From the NCBI GenBank assembly GCA_021654635.1, contig AP025179.1, positions 1 to 64,000 on the forward strand: DNA of 64,000 bases, in the 5' to 3' direction. This DNA comes from Mycobacterium kiyosense. Lineage in GTDB: Bacteria > Actinomycetota > Actinomycetes > Mycobacteriales > Mycobacteriaceae. The notes under the pieces were generated by a model. It was not told the DNA's origin. It saw only the letters and a list, made by a program, of their open reading frames with translations, and did not search any database. The translations under genes were made by a program, and so were the position numbers. Shown here piece by piece: positions 14,554-24,354 of the stretch. The number at the start of each line of letters is the position of its first letter. Positions within the stretch are counted from its first letter, which is position 1.

Positions 14554-15390
14554 TCAGTACACGTAGTTCTCGCCGCTGGCTCGCACGGTGACGTCGCTGA
14601 TGTTGATTCCCCACGGCTGGTCGATGACGTGGATCACGGCGTCCGTCAGATCATCCGGGTTGATCAGCCAGTACTCGATCGAGTCCACATCGGTCTGTTC
14701 GGGACGAAGCCCCTCCCCCTGCAGTTTGGCGAGGTTGTCGAAGAACTGGCCGCCGCGTTGGGCGGTGATGCCGCTGATCGCGGTGGGGTTGACGATCCAG
14801 CTGGCCAAGTTGGTGCCCAGCACGCCGGTTGGCTTGATCGTGGAGACCTTGATCTTGCCCTGCGCCTCGACCCGCAGCGAATCCGAGAGCGCATCCACCG
14901 CCGCCTTGGTCGCGCTGTAGACGCCGGCGCCTTCGATGCCGGCGTTGCCGTAGATGGACGAGATGTTGACCACCTGGCCGCGGCCTTGCGCGATCATCGT
15001 GTCGTAGACGGCCAGGATGCCGTTGAGCACACCCTTGATGTTGATGTCGATCGCCAGGTGCCACTTCTCCCAGGCACGTTCGTGGTCGGCGAAGAAAGCC
15101 AGCGGCATCACGCCCGCGTTGTTCACGATCACGTCGATGGCGCCGTAGGTGTCGACAGCGTGCTCGGCGACCGCCTTGACCTGGGTCAGGTCGGTGACGT
15201 CGGCGACCCGTTCGGAGCCCTCGAAGCCGGCGGCCCGGATGCCGTCGAAAACCTCGCCCAAGCTCTCCGGATTGACGTCCATGCCAACAACTTTCGCCCC
15301 GCCGGCGGCGCACTTCTCGGCGATCAACCTGCCGAAGCCGCTGGCAGCGCCGGTGACGATGACGACCTTGTCCGTCAAGTACTGCGACAT
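14554..15390 (-). CDS. Short-chain dehydrogenase/reductase
   Basis: A 278-residue classical SDR from the ATG at 15390 (MSQYLTDKVVIVTGAASGFG). The cofactor motif TGAASGFG lies near residues 13-20, followed by GMDVNP, which favours NAD. The NNAGVMP motif, the catalytic Ser in ISSIYG and YSATK (Tyr/Lys) complete the active site. The C-terminal region has a distinctive insertion (GGQFFDNLAKLQGEGLRPEQ). Substrate unknown. It is part of the accessory segment between tRNA-Ala and cwsA, with the VOC gene 94 bases upstream on the same strand. The in-frame extension to 15432 lacks a better start. Confidence 0.88.
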   Translation of the reverse strand: MSQYLTDKVVIVTGAASGFGRLIAEKCAAGGAKVVGMDVNPESLGEVFDGIRAAGFEGSERVADVTDLTQVKAVAEHAVDTYGAIDVIVNNAGVMPLAFFADHERAWEKWHLAIDINIKGVLNGILAVYDTMIAQGRGQVVNISSIYGNAGIEGAGVYSATKAAVDALSDSLRVEAQGKIKVSTIKPTGVLGTNLASWIVNPTAISGITAQRGGQFFDNLAKLQGEGLRPEQTDVDSIEYWLINPDDLTDAVIHVIDQPWGINISDVTVRASGENYVY

Positions 15391-15484
15391 GTCTTGCCCA
15401 CCCGTCCCGTCGGCCGATAGTGCGTTCCGCACGACTTACATGTCACACGATGTCCGGAACGACGAAACGAGCAGGCCCGAAAAA

Positions 15485-15835
15485 TCAGCTCCCCAGCGGG
15501 CGGTAGAACACCAAACCGTTGCCCTTGTTGTCGTAGACCACGGCGCGCCGTTCGTGTGCGTCGTCGTAGGGGGCCTTCACGATGCCGCCGCCACTGGCCT
15601 CGGCGGCCTTCGCGGCGGCGTCGACGTCGGCGGTCTTGATCCCGACGACCACCTGCCCGGGGATGGGATGGTCCACCGCGGTCGCCAGCGCCAAGGTGAC
15701 CGATCCGGCGTCGAGTGCCGCGAAGTGGACGCCGTCGCGGAATTTCACTGTCATGCCCAGGGTTTCGTAGAACCGGATCGACTCCTCCAAGTCGTCGGTC
15801 GACAAGATGATCATTCGTACGTCGTGTTCGCTCAT
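15485..15835 (-). CDS. VOC-family (glyoxalase-like) protein
   Basis: A 116-residue single-domain vicinal-oxygen-chelate protein, start ATG at 15835 with a strong AAGGAGG (15840-15847). It shows STDDLEESIRFYETLGMTV at the first beta-alpha-beta unit, VHFAALDAGSVTLAL in the middle, and HERRAVVYDNKGNGLVFYRP at the end. Members act as glyoxalases, dioxygenases or binding proteins; metal ligands are not clear enough to choose. It may be co-transcribed with the downstream SDR. The 240 bases from 15836 to 16074 show no gene. Confidence 0.8.
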   Translation of the reverse strand: MSEHDVRMIILSTDDLEESIRFYETLGMTVKFRDGVHFAALDAGSVTLALATAVDHPIPGQVVVGIKTADVDAAAKAAEASGGGIVKAPYDDAHERRAVVYDNKGNGLVFYRPLGS

Positions 15836-16074
15836 TAATGCCTCCTTGGAGACCCATGCTGTATTGGTCCGCAAGGTCGGACTAGGGCCGAGTGTCACTT
15901 CGTCAGCCGGGCGACGAAACAAGCGCAGATGTGAAACCGCCGCTTATCGTTGCGACGGCCGAACACCGAACTCGTCGAGCGACCCAATTGACTTGGCGCA
16001 CAGGGAGTTACATTCGGACACGGTGCGCGAACCGCCGGTGCGGACGTCGAGGAGAGCAGGCCCAACTGCCTCGA

Positions 16075-16500
16075 TCAGGGCCGCGGCTGCACGTCGACGC
16101 TCGGCGGACGGGGCGAGGGCTCGGGGCGCGACGAACGGCGCACGATGCTGAACGCGACGGCGCCGCCTGCCAGCACCACCACGGTCGCGCCGGCGATCAC
16201 CCACGGCTTCTTGCTGCGCCGCTGGTTACGGCGGGCATCCTGCAACAGCTGCGGCAAGCTGGCGACCACTTCCTGCGCCGCGGCCAACTCCTGGCCGATG
16301 GTCTCCTGTGCGGCGGCGATCTCCTTGGCCAACTGGCCTTCCCGATACCGCCGGCGGACCTCGGTCGCGGCCGAGTGCGCCGATTGGACGCCGAGTCCGA
16401 CAACGCCGCGGGTGACGTCCACTGGCCCCACTGCCGAGTAGGTTAGGCCCCGCGTCAGTCGCTCGCGTGGGGTCAACCGGTCTTCCGCGGTTCGGCTCAT
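16075..16500 (-). CDS. cwsA: Cell wall synthesis protein CwsA
   Basis: Small mycobacterial membrane protein that works with CrgA and Wag31 at septum and poles (known for Rv0008c). The 141-residue product begins MSRTAEDRLTPRERLTRGL; the ATG at 16500 has AAAGGG at a suitable distance, so the TTG at 16530 is less likely. A helical charged region (RRRYREGQLAKEIAAAQET) is followed by one transmembrane segment, VIAGATVVVLAGGAVAF, near residues 101-118. The conserved tail is SIVRRSSRPEPSPRPPSVDV. In M. tuberculosis it directly follows alaT; here it is separated by 4.2 kb of accessory DNA. Confidence 0.9.
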   Translation of the reverse strand: MSRTAEDRLTPRERLTRGLTYSAVGPVDVTRGVVGLGVQSAHSAATEVRRRYREGQLAKEIAAAQETIGQELAAAQEVVASLPQLLQDARRNQRRSKKPWVIAGATVVVLAGGAVAFSIVRRSSRPEPSPRPPSVDVQPRP

Positions 16501-16637
16501 CTGCTGCCGCCCTTTCTGTGTACTGCTCAAAGTCCTACGCAGTCCTATCAGTTAGCGAGCGTTCGAGCTAGTACCTGCGCGACCGATGCCCGAAAGGGAT
16601 GCCGCGGGTGCACCGGCTGCGGGTCGAATGCGGGGTG

Positions 16638-17186
16638 ATGGCAGACTGTGATCCCGTGACCAACAGCCCGATTCAGACCGCCACCGCAACGCTGCACACC
16701 AACCGGGGAGACGTCAAGGTCGCCTTGTTCGGCAACCACGCGCCCAAGACCGTCGCCAACTTCGTCGGACTGGCGCAGGGCACCAAGGAGTACTCGACGC
16801 AGAACGCCTCGGGCGGTCCGTCGGGACCGTTTTACGACGGCGCGGTCTTCCACCGGGTGATCGGCGGCTTCATGATCCAGGGCGGTGACCCGACCGGCAC
16901 CGGCCGCGGCGGCCCGGGCTACAAGTTCGCCGACGAGTTCCACCCCGAGCTGCAGTTCGACCGTCCTTACCTGCTGGCGATGGCGAATGCCGGGCCCGGC
17001 ACCAACGGCTCGCAGTTCTTCATCACCGTCGGTCCGACCCCGCACCTGAACCGGCGCCACACCATCTTCGGTGAGGTCATCGACCCCGATTCGCAGCGTG
17101 TGGTCGACACCATCGCCACCACGGCCACCGACGGCAACGACCGTCCGCTCGAGCCGGTTGTCATCGAGTCGATCACCATCTCCTGA
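16638..17186 (+). CDS. ppiA: Peptidyl-prolyl cis-trans isomerase (cyclophilin) PpiA
   Basis: A 182-residue cyclophilin starting [12 protein letters not shown], the same length as Rv0009. The catalytic core shows [20 protein letters not shown] (Arg and Phe of the active site), [15 protein letters not shown] and [11 protein letters not shown]. There is no signal peptide, so it is read as a cytosolic folding catalyst. The upstream in-frame ATG at 16599 gives a 13-residue extension absent from homologues. It is divergent from cwsA; the 137-bp gap should carry both promoters. Confidence 0.95.
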   Translation: MADCDPVTNSPIQTATATLHTNRGDVKVALFGNHAPKTVANFVGLAQGTKEYSTQNASGGPSGPFYDGAVFHRVIGGFMIQGGDPTGTGRGGPGYKFADEFHPELQFDRPYLLAMANAGPGTNGSQFFITVGPTPHLNRRHTIFGEVIDPDSQRVVDTIATTATDGNDRPLEPVVIESITIS

Positions 17187-17196
17187 CTCGCGGAAA

Positions 17197-17616
17197 CTAA
17201 CGCCGGCCGGCGTAGCCGGCGTCTGTGAGGGCGTCAAGCACCTCCAACGGATCTGTTCCCAGGTCCCAGCGGGACAACACGATCAACCCGCCGCCCACCG
17301 TTTCGATCTCGAGCAGGCGGACCCGGCGGCCGTGCCGGCGGAATTCGGAGATCCGGATTATCGCGATCGAATCGCGGCGCAATAGCTGGGTGCGGAACCA
17401 GCCGCGCAGCGCCAGCCCCTCGTCGGTGATTGCCAGCTTCGGCCGGGCACGCCACGACGCCCCGGCAAACAAGATCAGCCCCGCCGCCGCGATCCCGGCG
17501 ATCACCCGCCCCGGCGGGTCTGTGACCAGCGTCACAGCAGCGATAGCCATCATCACGCCGCCGAGTCCACAACCAGCGATTCCAGCCGTGCGCGGCGCCC
17601 ACTCAGTTTGCTGCAT
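17197..17616 (-). CDS. PH-domain membrane protein, Rv0010c type
   Basis: A 139-residue protein starting MQQTEWAPRTAGIAG. Two hydrophobic helices occupy about residues 10-55 (GVMMAIAAVTLVTDP and VIAGIAAAGLILFAGAS). They are followed by a bacterial PH-like domain with AITDEGLALRGWF, ISEFRRHGRRVRLLEIE and VLSRWDLGTDPLEVLDAL. Convergent with ppiA, with a 10-bp gap. Function is not known; its place in the division block is conserved. Confidence 0.88.
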   Translation of the reverse strand: MQQTEWAPRTAGIAGCGLGGVMMAIAAVTLVTDPPGRVIAGIAAAGLILFAGASWRARPKLAITDEGLALRGWFRTQLLRRDSIAIIRISEFRRHGRRVRLLEIETVGGGLIVLSRWDLGTDPLEVLDALTDAGYAGRR

Positions 17617-17651
17617 GTTCTACCTGGGCCCTCTCACCACCATGGATACGG

Positions 17652-17700
17652 TTATCCACAGCAGCTATCAACAGTGGGGATGAATCACACGCTTGTGATT
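17652..17700. promoter_or_regulatory. Isolated consensus DnaA box with adjacent hairpin
   Basis: TTATCCACA at 17652-17660 is a perfect DnaA box, 15 kb from oriC, in the 167-bp gap between crgA and the Rv0010c-type gene. A small perfect hairpin follows: AATCACA (17683-17689), loop CGCT, TGTGATT (17694-17700). The box could titrate DnaA or regulate a neighbour; the hairpin may be the crgA terminator or an operator. Confidence 0.45.
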
Positions 17701-17783
17701 GGGTGACCGAAAGGTTGCTGCCGGGCTAACAAAACGCCCCGAAATGAATACACACCGTCGCGTGGATCCCCGGCGGGAGCTCC

Positions 17784-18065
17784 TCAGTGCCACCGCATCG
17801 TGAGCAACAACCCGGTGATCATGAAAGCAAACGCGATCGCGTAGTTCAGCGGACCGAGTTCGGTCATCCAGTGCAGGGCCGCCGGGGCCTGCTGACTCAT
17901 CGCGCCAAGCTGGAACACCATCAGCCAGATCAGGCCGATCAGCATCAGGCCGATGAACAGCGCGACGAACCACGCGCTCGACGGCCCGACCTTCACCTTC
18001 ACCGGCGTGCGGCTCACGGCGCTGACGGTGAAGTCGTTCTTCTTGCGGACCTTGGACTTCGGCAT
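17784..18065 (-). CDS. crgA: Cell division protein CrgA
   Basis: A 93-residue divisome membrane protein, starting [20 protein letters not shown], the same length as Rv0011c. The basic N-terminus is cytoplasmic; two transmembrane helices follow ([20 protein letters not shown] and [20 protein letters not shown]). CrgA recruits FtsI, CwsA and other divisome proteins in mycobacteria. Divergent from the Rv0012-type gene. Frame intact. Confidence 0.95.
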   Translation of the reverse strand: MPKSKVRKKNDFTVSAVSRTPVKVKVGPSSAWFVALFIGLMLIGLIWLMVFQLGAMSQQAPAALHWMTELGPLNYAIAFAFMITGLLLTMRWH

Positions 18066-18209
18066 TTACGACCTCTGGGTATCAAGCGGGTGGTATCGAA
18101 ACGAGCGGTACATGCAACGATTACCGTTACGGCTGCGGGCACAACTTGGCTACGAGACTAGCCCACCCAGCGCAGACGTCGAGAAACCCGCCGGGAAACA
18201 GGAGACGGC

Positions 18210-18977
18210 TTGTCCGATCAGACGGACCCCCAGACGACCGGGCCGCGGCGTTCGCCGTGGCGCTTCGGGGTGCCGGTGGTGTGTCTGCTCGCCGGGTTGC
18301 TGTTGGCGGCGACCCACGGGGTCTCCGGTGGGGCCGAGATCCGCCGCAGCGACGCACCGCGACTGGTCGACCTGGTGCGCGAGACGCGGTCTTCGGTGAG
18401 CCGGCTGGACGCCGAGCGCGCGGCGCTGAGCCACAAGATCGACACCGCACACGGCAGGTCGTCATCCGCGGCGTTGCAGGCCATGCTCAAACGGGCGGCC
18501 GAGCTGGCTGGTGAAGCCGACATGAACCCGGTGCACGGCCCGGGCCTGGTGGTCGTCCTCAACGACGCCCAGCGCGACGCCAACGGCCGTTTCCCCCGCG
18601 ACGCCACCCCCGACGACCTGGTGGTGCACCAGCAGGACATCGACGGTGTCCTCAACGCGCTGTGGAGTGCCGGCGCCGAAGCGATCCAGATGCAGGACCA
18701 GCGCATCATCGCCACCTCGGTGGTCCGCTGCGTCGGCAACACGCTGCTGCTGAACGGGCGCACCTACAGCCCGCCGTACACCATCACCGCCATCGGAAAC
18801 GCGACCGCCATGCAGAGCGCGCTCACCGCGGCGCCGCTGGTGACCTTGTACAAGCAGTACGTGATCCGCTTCGGGCTCGGCTACCGGGAAGAAGTCAAAT
18901 CCGACGTCGCGGTCGTCGGGCACGCCGAACCGGTGCGACTGCATTACGCGCAGCCGATGGGACCGATCGGTTACTGA
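18210..18977 (+). CDS. DUF881 membrane-anchored protein, Rv0012 type
   Basis: A 255-residue protein with TTG start at 18210 and a close CAGGAGA ribosome site at 18199-18205. The N-terminus is cytoplasmic, with one transmembrane helix (FGVPVVCLLAGLLLAATHG, about residues 19-37). A short coiled coil and the extracytoplasmic DUF881 domain follow. Conserved features are GPGLVVVLNDAQ, DLVVHQQDIDGVLNALW, AEAIQMQDQRI and TAIGN. The family (YlxW/YlxX relatives) is associated with division and septum loci. trpG begins 36 bases after. Confidence 0.85.
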   Translation: MSDQTDPQTTGPRRSPWRFGVPVVCLLAGLLLAATHGVSGGAEIRRSDAPRLVDLVRETRSSVSRLDAERAALSHKIDTAHGRSSSAALQAMLKRAAELAGEADMNPVHGPGLVVVLNDAQRDANGRFPRDATPDDLVVHQQDIDGVLNALWSAGAEAIQMQDQRIIATSVVRCVGNTLLLNGRTYSPPYTITAIGNATAMQSALTAAPLVTLYKQYVIRFGLGYREEVKSDVAVVGHAEPVRLHYAQPMGPIGY

Positions 18978-19013
18978 CCGCAACCACGGCGGCCCGGACG
19001 GTACCCTGTCACG

Positions 19014-19712
19014 ATGCGGATCCTGGTCGTCGACAACTACGACAGCTTCGTGTTCAACCTGGTCCAGTACCTGGGCCAGCTGGGCGTCGAGGCCACCGTC
19101 TGGCGCAATGACGACTCCCGCCTCTCCGACGCCGAGGAGGTCGCCGCCCAGTTCGACGGTGTCCTGCTCAGCCCGGGCCCGGGCACGCCGGAACGTGCCG
19201 GGGCTTCGATCAGCCTGGTGCGCGCGTGCGCCGCGAGCGGCACCCCGCTGCTCGGTGTATGCCTGGGGCACCAGGCCATCGGTGTGGCGTTCGGCGCCAC
19301 CGTGGACCGCGCTCCGGAGTTGCTGCACGGCAAGACCAGCAGCGTGTATCACACCAATGTTGGTGTGCTGCAAGGCCTTCCGGATCCCTTCACGGCCACC
19401 AGATACCACTCGCTGACCATTCTGCCGGAGTCGCTGCCGGCCCAGCTCGACGCCATCGCGCACACCCGCAGCGGCGTGATCATGGCCGTACGGCACACCG
19501 AGTTGCCCATCCACGGCGTCCAATTCCACCCGGAGTCGATCCTGACCGAGGGCGGCCACCGGATGCTGGCCAACTGGCTCAGCTACTGCGGCTGGGCGCG
19601 CGACGACACCCTGGTGCGCCGACTGGAGAACGAAGTCCTCACCGCTATACGCCCGCACTTTCCCGGCGAGACGGGTGACGCGGCGGGGACTACTGACCGA
19701 ACTTCAGCGTGA
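19014..19712 (+). CDS. trpG: Anthranilate/aminodeoxychorismate synthase glutamine amidotransferase
   Basis: Class I glutamine amidotransferase of 232 residues that supplies ammonia for anthranilate and p-aminobenzoate synthesis. It starts MRILVVDNYDSFVFNLVQYL. The oxyanion region is LLSPGPGTPE, the catalytic Cys lies in GVCLGHQAIG, and the His/Glu pair in VQFHPESILTEGG. No synthase partner is adjacent, as in M. tuberculosis. Its last 23 bases overlap the end of the convergent pknB, so the two transcripts are complementary at their 3' ends. Confidence 0.94.
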   Translation: MRILVVDNYDSFVFNLVQYLGQLGVEATVWRNDDSRLSDAEEVAAQFDGVLLSPGPGTPERAGASISLVRACAASGTPLLGVCLGHQAIGVAFGATVDRAPELLHGKTSSVYHTNVGVLQGLPDPFTATRYHSLTILPESLPAQLDAIAHTRSGVIMAVRHTELPIHGVQFHPESILTEGGHRMLANWLSYCGWARDDTLVRRLENEVLTAIRPHFPGETGDAAGTTDRTSA

Positions 19713-21567
19713 TCACGCCGTCCCGGTTCACGCCGTTGCCGGCCGCCGGGCTCTGAAAGACGATCTTGTTGTGCTGGGCGCCCCCGGCATCCACGTCGGG
19801 CCCCTTGTCCAGAACCCCGGTCCAGCCCAGTGCGCGCAACCGCGGTTCGGCGTCCGTCCAGAACATGCCCGACAGGTCGGGCATCACGAACTGGTTGCCC
19901 TTGGACACCTGCAATTCGATCACCGAATCGACCGGAACGGTGGTCCCCGCGGGCGGGTTGGTGGCGATCACGTCGCCGGCGGTGCGTGTGCTGTCCACCG
20001 ACGCCTGGCTGAATCGCGAAAAGCCGTACACGGTCAGGTTTTTCTGCGCCATGTCCACCGTCTGGCCCGCGACGTCCGGAATCTGCTTGGTCTCCGGCCC
20101 CGACCCCACGATGATCGTGATCACGTTGGTGATCGCCGACGTCTGGTTGGCCGGCGGGTTCGTCCCGGTCACCTTGCCCGCCATCTCCGGGCTGGACGGC
20201 GCGCTGGACTGCTTGAACTTGGTGAACCCGGCGGCGCTGAGTTTCTTGACCGCCTCGGCGTAGGTCAGTGACGAAACGTCGGGCAGCTCGCGCTGCTCGG
20301 GCCCGGTGGACACGTTGATGGTGATCTCGTCACCGGCCGGGACCGACGCACTGGCCGTCGGGTCGGTGCCGATGACGTGATCGGGCTGGATGCCGGAGTC
20401 CGGCTTCTGCTGGGTGCGCGTCTTGAAGCCCTTGTTCTGCAGCGAGGCGATCGCGTCGGCGGCCGTCTGGCCGCGCACGTCGGGAACCTGCACCTTGCGG
20501 GTGTTGCCGCCGAACGTGTTGATCGCGATCGTCACGATCACCGTCAGCACCGCCAGCACCGCGACCACAGCCACCCAGCGGCCGACTGAGGCGGCCCCCC
20601 GATTGTCGGAGTCGTCGAAACGCTGCCTGGGCAGCGGGTCGGTGCGGGGACCACCGTGGCCCGGGCCGCCGGACGACAGCATCGACCTGCGCTCGGCGCC
20701 GGTCAGCACCTTGGGCGCCTCCGGCGTCTCGCCGTTGTGGACCCGCACCAGGTCGGCGCGCATCTCCGCGGCGGTCTGATACCGGTTCTCCGGATTCTTG
20801 GCCAGCGCCTTGAGTACCACGGCATCGAGGTCCGGGGAGATCCCCTCGTGCCGTTCGGACGGCGGAACGGGGTCTTCCCGGACATGCTGGTAGGCGACCG
20901 ACACCGGCGTGTCACCGGTGAAAGGCGGCTCCCCGGTGAGCATCTCGTACAACACGCAGCCCAGCGAATACACGTCGGAGCGGGCATCCACGGAGTCGCC
21001 GCGAGCCTGCTCGGGCGAAAGGTATTGCGCGGTGCCGATCACTGCCGCGGTCTGGGTGACGCTGTTGCCGCTGTCGGCGATCGCGCGGGCGATGCCGAAG
21101 TCCATCACCTTGACCGCGTTGGTCGAGCTGATCATGATGTTCGCCGGCTTGACGTCGCGGTGGATGATCCCGTTCTGGTGGCTGAAGTTCAGCGCCTGGC
21201 AGGCGTCGGCGATCACCTCGATGGCGCGCTTGGGTGTCATCGGGCCGTCGGTGTGCACGATGTCGCGCAACGTGACGCCGTCGACGTACTCCATCACGAT
21301 GTAGGGCAGCGGTCCGGCGGGGGTCTCGGCCTCGCCGGTGTCGTAGACCGCGACGATCGCGGGGTGGTTGAGCGCCGCCGCGTTCTGCGCTTCCCGACGG
21401 AACCGCAGGTAGAAGCTGGGGTCGCGGGCCAGGTCGGCGCGCAGCACCTTGACCGCGACGTCGCGGTGCAGCCGGGTGTCGCGGGCGAGGTGAACTTCGG
21501 ACATGCCCCCGAAGCCGAGGATGTCGCCCAGTTCATAACGGTCGGACAGATGCCGAGGGGTGGTCAT
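19690..21567 (-). CDS. pknB: Transmembrane Ser/Thr protein kinase PknB
   Basis: Essential receptor kinase of 625 residues controlling growth and peptidoglycan synthesis. The kinase domain has a glycine loop GFGGMSEVH, Lys40, HRDVKPAN (Asp138) and DFG (Asp156). The activation-loop Thr171 and Thr173 (SVTQTAAV) are the sites PstP dephosphorylates. A juxtamembrane linker and one transmembrane helix ([19 protein letters not shown], about 332-350) lead to four extracellular PASTA domains that sense muropeptides. These begin at [42 protein letters not shown] and [14 protein letters not shown]. The start overlaps the pknA stop (ATGA). Last gene of the minus-strand series. Confidence 0.97.
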   Translation of the reverse strand: MTTPRHLSDRYELGDILGFGGMSEVHLARDTRLHRDVAVKVLRADLARDPSFYLRFRREAQNAAALNHPAIVAVYDTGEAETPAGPLPYIVMEYVDGVTLRDIVHTDGPMTPKRAIEVIADACQALNFSHQNGIIHRDVKPANIMISSTNAVKVMDFGIARAIADSGNSVTQTAAVIGTAQYLSPEQARGDSVDARSDVYSLGCVLYEMLTGEPPFTGDTPVSVAYQHVREDPVPPSERHEGISPDLDAVVLKALAKNPENRYQTAAEMRADLVRVHNGETPEAPKVLTGAERRSMLSSGGPGHGGPRTDPLPRQRFDDSDNRGAASVGRWVAVVAVLAVLTVIVTIAINTFGGNTRKVQVPDVRGQTAADAIASLQNKGFKTRTQQKPDSGIQPDHVIGTDPTASASVPAGDEITINVSTGPEQRELPDVSSLTYAEAVKKLSAAGFTKFKQSSAPSSPEMAGKVTGTNPPANQTSAITNVITIIVGSGPETKQIPDVAGQTVDMAQKNLTVYGFSRFSQASVDSTRTAGDVIATNPPAGTTVPVDSVIELQVSKGNQFVMPDLSGMFWTDAEPRLRALGWTGVLDKGPDVDAGGAQHNKIVFQSPAAGNGVNRDGVITLKFGQ

Positions 21568-22817
21568 CGTGTTGTCTCGTATCGGGCCAGCACCCCAGGA
21601 GTACCCGTTTCACCGCGATCCGTCCAATTGACCCGCAGGCCGGGTGCAGCACCGGAGTCGTCGATGCTGACCTGTCCGCTTCCGGTGTTCGGGACGGTCC
21701 GCGGCGTCTCCTGACTGTTGCCGTTGCCCGACTTCATCACGATGAGCACCGCGATGATGATCGCCAGTGCCCCGAGCACGCCGGCAGCCCACAACAACGC
21801 CCGCTGACCCGAGGAGAACGTGCGCCGGGCCGGTGGGGGGCGGCGACTCGAAGTCTGGGCTGAGCGGCGGGGCGCGGTGGTCCGGGCGACCGGGGTCGGT
21901 GCAATCCGCGCCGGGGTGGCCGACGGGATCGCCGCGGGCGCGGCCCGGCCGGCCGGCGGTGACTGGCTGGGTCGCGGCGGTCGGCGGCCGGCCCGCACCG
22001 CGGCCACCGCGTCGGCGAACGGTCCCCCGCTGCGATAGCGCTGGCTGGGATTCTTCACCAGCGTGATCTCGATGAGCTCGCGGACGTTGGGCGGCAGGTC
22101 GGCGGGCAGCGGGGGCGGCGGCTCCTTGATGTGCTTCATTGCCACCGTCAGGGCGCCGTCCCCGGTGAACGGCCGCTTGCCCGACACCACCTCGTAGCCG
22201 ACCACGCCCAGGGCGTAGACGTCGCTGGCCGGCGTCGCGTCGTGGCCCAGGGCCTGCTCGGGTGCGATGTACTGGGCCGTGCCCATCACCATCCCGGTCT
22301 GGGTCACCGGTGCCGCGTCGACGGCCTTGGCGATACCGAAGTCGGTGATCTTGACCTGACCGGTGGGGGTGATCAGGATGTTGCCCGGTTTGACGTCGCG
22401 GTGCACCAGGCCGGCGGCGTGCGCAACCTGCAGTGCGCGGCCGGTCTGCTCGAGCATGTCCAGCGCGTGCCGCAGCGACAGCCGACCGGTGCGTTTGAGC
22501 ACCGAGTTCAGCGGTTCCCCGTTGACCAGCTCCATCACCAGATACGCGGTGCGGCCTTCGCCGTCCAGTGCGCTTTCGCCGTAGTCGTGCACTTGGGCGA
22601 TGCCGGGGTGGTTGAGCATGGCGGTGGTGCGGGCTTCGGCCCGGAACCGCTCGATGAACTCGGGGTCCTGGGAGAACTCCTGCTTGAGCACTTTGACGGC
22701 GACGCGCCGGCCCAGGCGGTTGTCCACCGCCTCCCAGACCTGGCCCATCCCACCGGTGGCGATGAGCCGCTGCAGCCGGTAGCGGCCGGACAGCGTCACC
22801 CCGACGCGGGGACTCAT
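21564..22817 (-). CDS. pknA: Transmembrane Ser/Thr protein kinase PknA
   Basis: Essential kinase of 417 residues regulating shape and division. The glycine loop is ATGGMGQVW, with Lys42, HRDVKPGN and DFGIAK. The activation loop [18 protein letters not shown] is typical. A Pro/Ala/Arg-rich linker (about 275-335) precedes one transmembrane helix ([21 protein letters not shown]). The short outer tail of about 55 residues lacks PASTA repeats. It is coupled to pknB by a 4-base overlap and lies 58 bases downstream of pbpA. Confidence 0.96.
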   Translation of the reverse strand: MSPRVGVTLSGRYRLQRLIATGGMGQVWEAVDNRLGRRVAVKVLKQEFSQDPEFIERFRAEARTTAMLNHPGIAQVHDYGESALDGEGRTAYLVMELVNGEPLNSVLKRTGRLSLRHALDMLEQTGRALQVAHAAGLVHRDVKPGNILITPTGQVKITDFGIAKAVDAAPVTQTGMVMGTAQYIAPEQALGHDATPASDVYALGVVGYEVVSGKRPFTGDGALTVAMKHIKEPPPPLPADLPPNVRELIEITLVKNPSQRYRSGGPFADAVAAVRAGRRPPRPSQSPPAGRAAPAAIPSATPARIAPTPVARTTAPRRSAQTSSRRPPPARRTFSSGQRALLWAAGVLGALAIIIAVLIVMKSGNGNSQETPRTVPNTGSGQVSIDDSGAAPGLRVNWTDRGETGTPGVLARYETTR

Positions 22818-22875
22818 GCTGTGCCTCCCGCTCGCTCCGGTCGCGCGTTGCTCACGCGCACTTGCCTGCGGCGAC

Positions 22876-24354
22876 TCATGGTCCCCCTTGCAACGCAGCT
22901 TCGATCACTGCCCGCCCGATCGGCGCCGCCAGCGCGCCACCGGTCGCGGACAGGCGATCGGCCCCGTTCTCCACCAGCACCGCCACGGCGATCTTGGGGC
23001 CCTGCGCGGGGGCGAAGGCGATGTACCACGCGTGTGGTGGCGTGTGCCGCGGATCGGTGCCATGCTCCGCGGTACCTGTCTTGGATGCGATCTGCACGCC
23101 GGGGATGGCCCCTTTCTGCTGCGCGTTCTTTTCGGCGCCGACCATTAGCTCTGTTAGCTTAGCGGCGACCTGCGGCGACACCACGCGGCGCTGCTGATAG
23201 GGGGCGGTGGAACTGATATTGGCCAGGTCGGGCCCCTTGAGACTTTCCACCAGGTAGGGGCGCATCAGCACGCCGCCGTTGGCGATCGTCGCGGCCACCT
23301 CGGCGTTCTGCAGCGGGGTCAGTGCGACGTCCTTCTGGCCGATACTGGTCATCCCGAGCGCGGCGGCGTCGGAGATCGGTCCGACGGTGGATTCGGCGAC
23401 CTGAAGCGGAAGCGGGTCGGGTGTGTCGTCCAGGCCGAAGGCGCGCGCCATGTTGCGCAGCGCGTCGGTGCCGGTGAGCAGACCAAGCTGGACGAACGCG
23501 GTATTGCACGACTTGGCGAACGCTTCACTCAGCGGCACGGTGGGTTCGGGGCCGCACGGGGTATCGCCGAAGTTCTCCAGCATGGCCGTGCTGTTGGGCA
23601 GCGGAATCCTGGCGGCCGAGGTCAGCTGCTGGTTCTCGTTGGCGCCGGCGGCCAGTGCGGCGGCGGTGGTGATGACCTTGAAGGTGGAGCCGGGTGGATA
23701 CGTCTCGGAGATCGCCCGGTTGATCAGCGGCGAGTCGGGGCTGTCCCGCAGCGTTTGCCAGGCCTGGGCCTGCACGTCGGGATTGTGCGAGGCCAGCAGG
23801 TTGGGGTCATACGACGGCGACGAGACCAGCGCCAGGATCTTGCCTGTCGACGGTTCCAGCGCCACGACGGCGCCTCGGCAGGGCGAAGCGCCGCAGCCTT
23901 CCTGCATCGCGTCCCACGCGGCCTGCTGGATGCGCGGGTTGATGGTGGTGTCCACGTTTCCGCCGCGCGGGTCCCGCCCGGTGAAGAAGTCGGCCAACCG
24001 CCGGCCGAACAGGCGCTCATCGGAGCCGTTGAGCAGCAGGTCCTCGGCCCGCTCCAGCCCGGTACTGGAATAGCGCAGCGAGTAGAACCCGGTCACCGGG
24101 GCGTAGACGGCGGGGTTCGGGTACACCCGCAGGAACCGGAACCGGCTGTCGGTGGCCACCGAATAGGCCAGCAGTTGGCCGCCGGCGATGATCTGACCGC
24201 GCTGGCGTGAGTACTCGTCGAGCAGCACCCGCTGGTTGCGCGGGTCGGCGCGCAGTCCGTCGGCGGTGAAGACCTGCGTCATGGTGGCGTTGAGCAGGAG
24301 CAGCACGATCAACGCCATCACGGTCATCGAGATCCGGCGCAGCGAGGTGTTCAT
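22876..24354 (-). CDS. pbpA: Penicillin-binding protein A (class B transpeptidase)
   Basis: A 492-residue membrane-anchored transpeptidase that cross-links peptidoglycan with RodA. The start ATG at 24354 gives [20 protein letters not shown], matching homologues; the frame open to 24510 lies inside rodA. An N-terminal membrane anchor spans about residues 9-27. The catalytic motifs are STFK (Ser near 223), SCN (KSCNTAF) and KTG ([10 protein letters not shown]). The start overlaps the rodA stop by 4 bases, so RodA and PbpA are probably made together. Confidence 0.95.
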   Translation of the reverse strand: MNTSLRRISMTVMALIVLLLLNATMTQVFTADGLRADPRNQRVLLDEYSRQRGQIIAGGQLLAYSVATDSRFRFLRVYPNPAVYAPVTGFYSLRYSSTGLERAEDLLLNGSDERLFGRRLADFFTGRDPRGGNVDTTINPRIQQAAWDAMQEGCGASPCRGAVVALEPSTGKILALVSSPSYDPNLLASHNPDVQAQAWQTLRDSPDSPLINRAISETYPPGSTFKVITTAAALAAGANENQQLTSAARIPLPNSTAMLENFGDTPCGPEPTVPLSEAFAKSCNTAFVQLGLLTGTDALRNMARAFGLDDTPDPLPLQVAESTVGPISDAAALGMTSIGQKDVALTPLQNAEVAATIANGGVLMRPYLVESLKGPDLANISSTAPYQQRRVVSPQVAAKLTELMVGAEKNAQQKGAIPGVQIASKTGTAEHGTDPRHTPPHAWYIAFAPAQGPKIAVAVLVENGADRLSATGGALAAPIGRAVIEAALQGGP

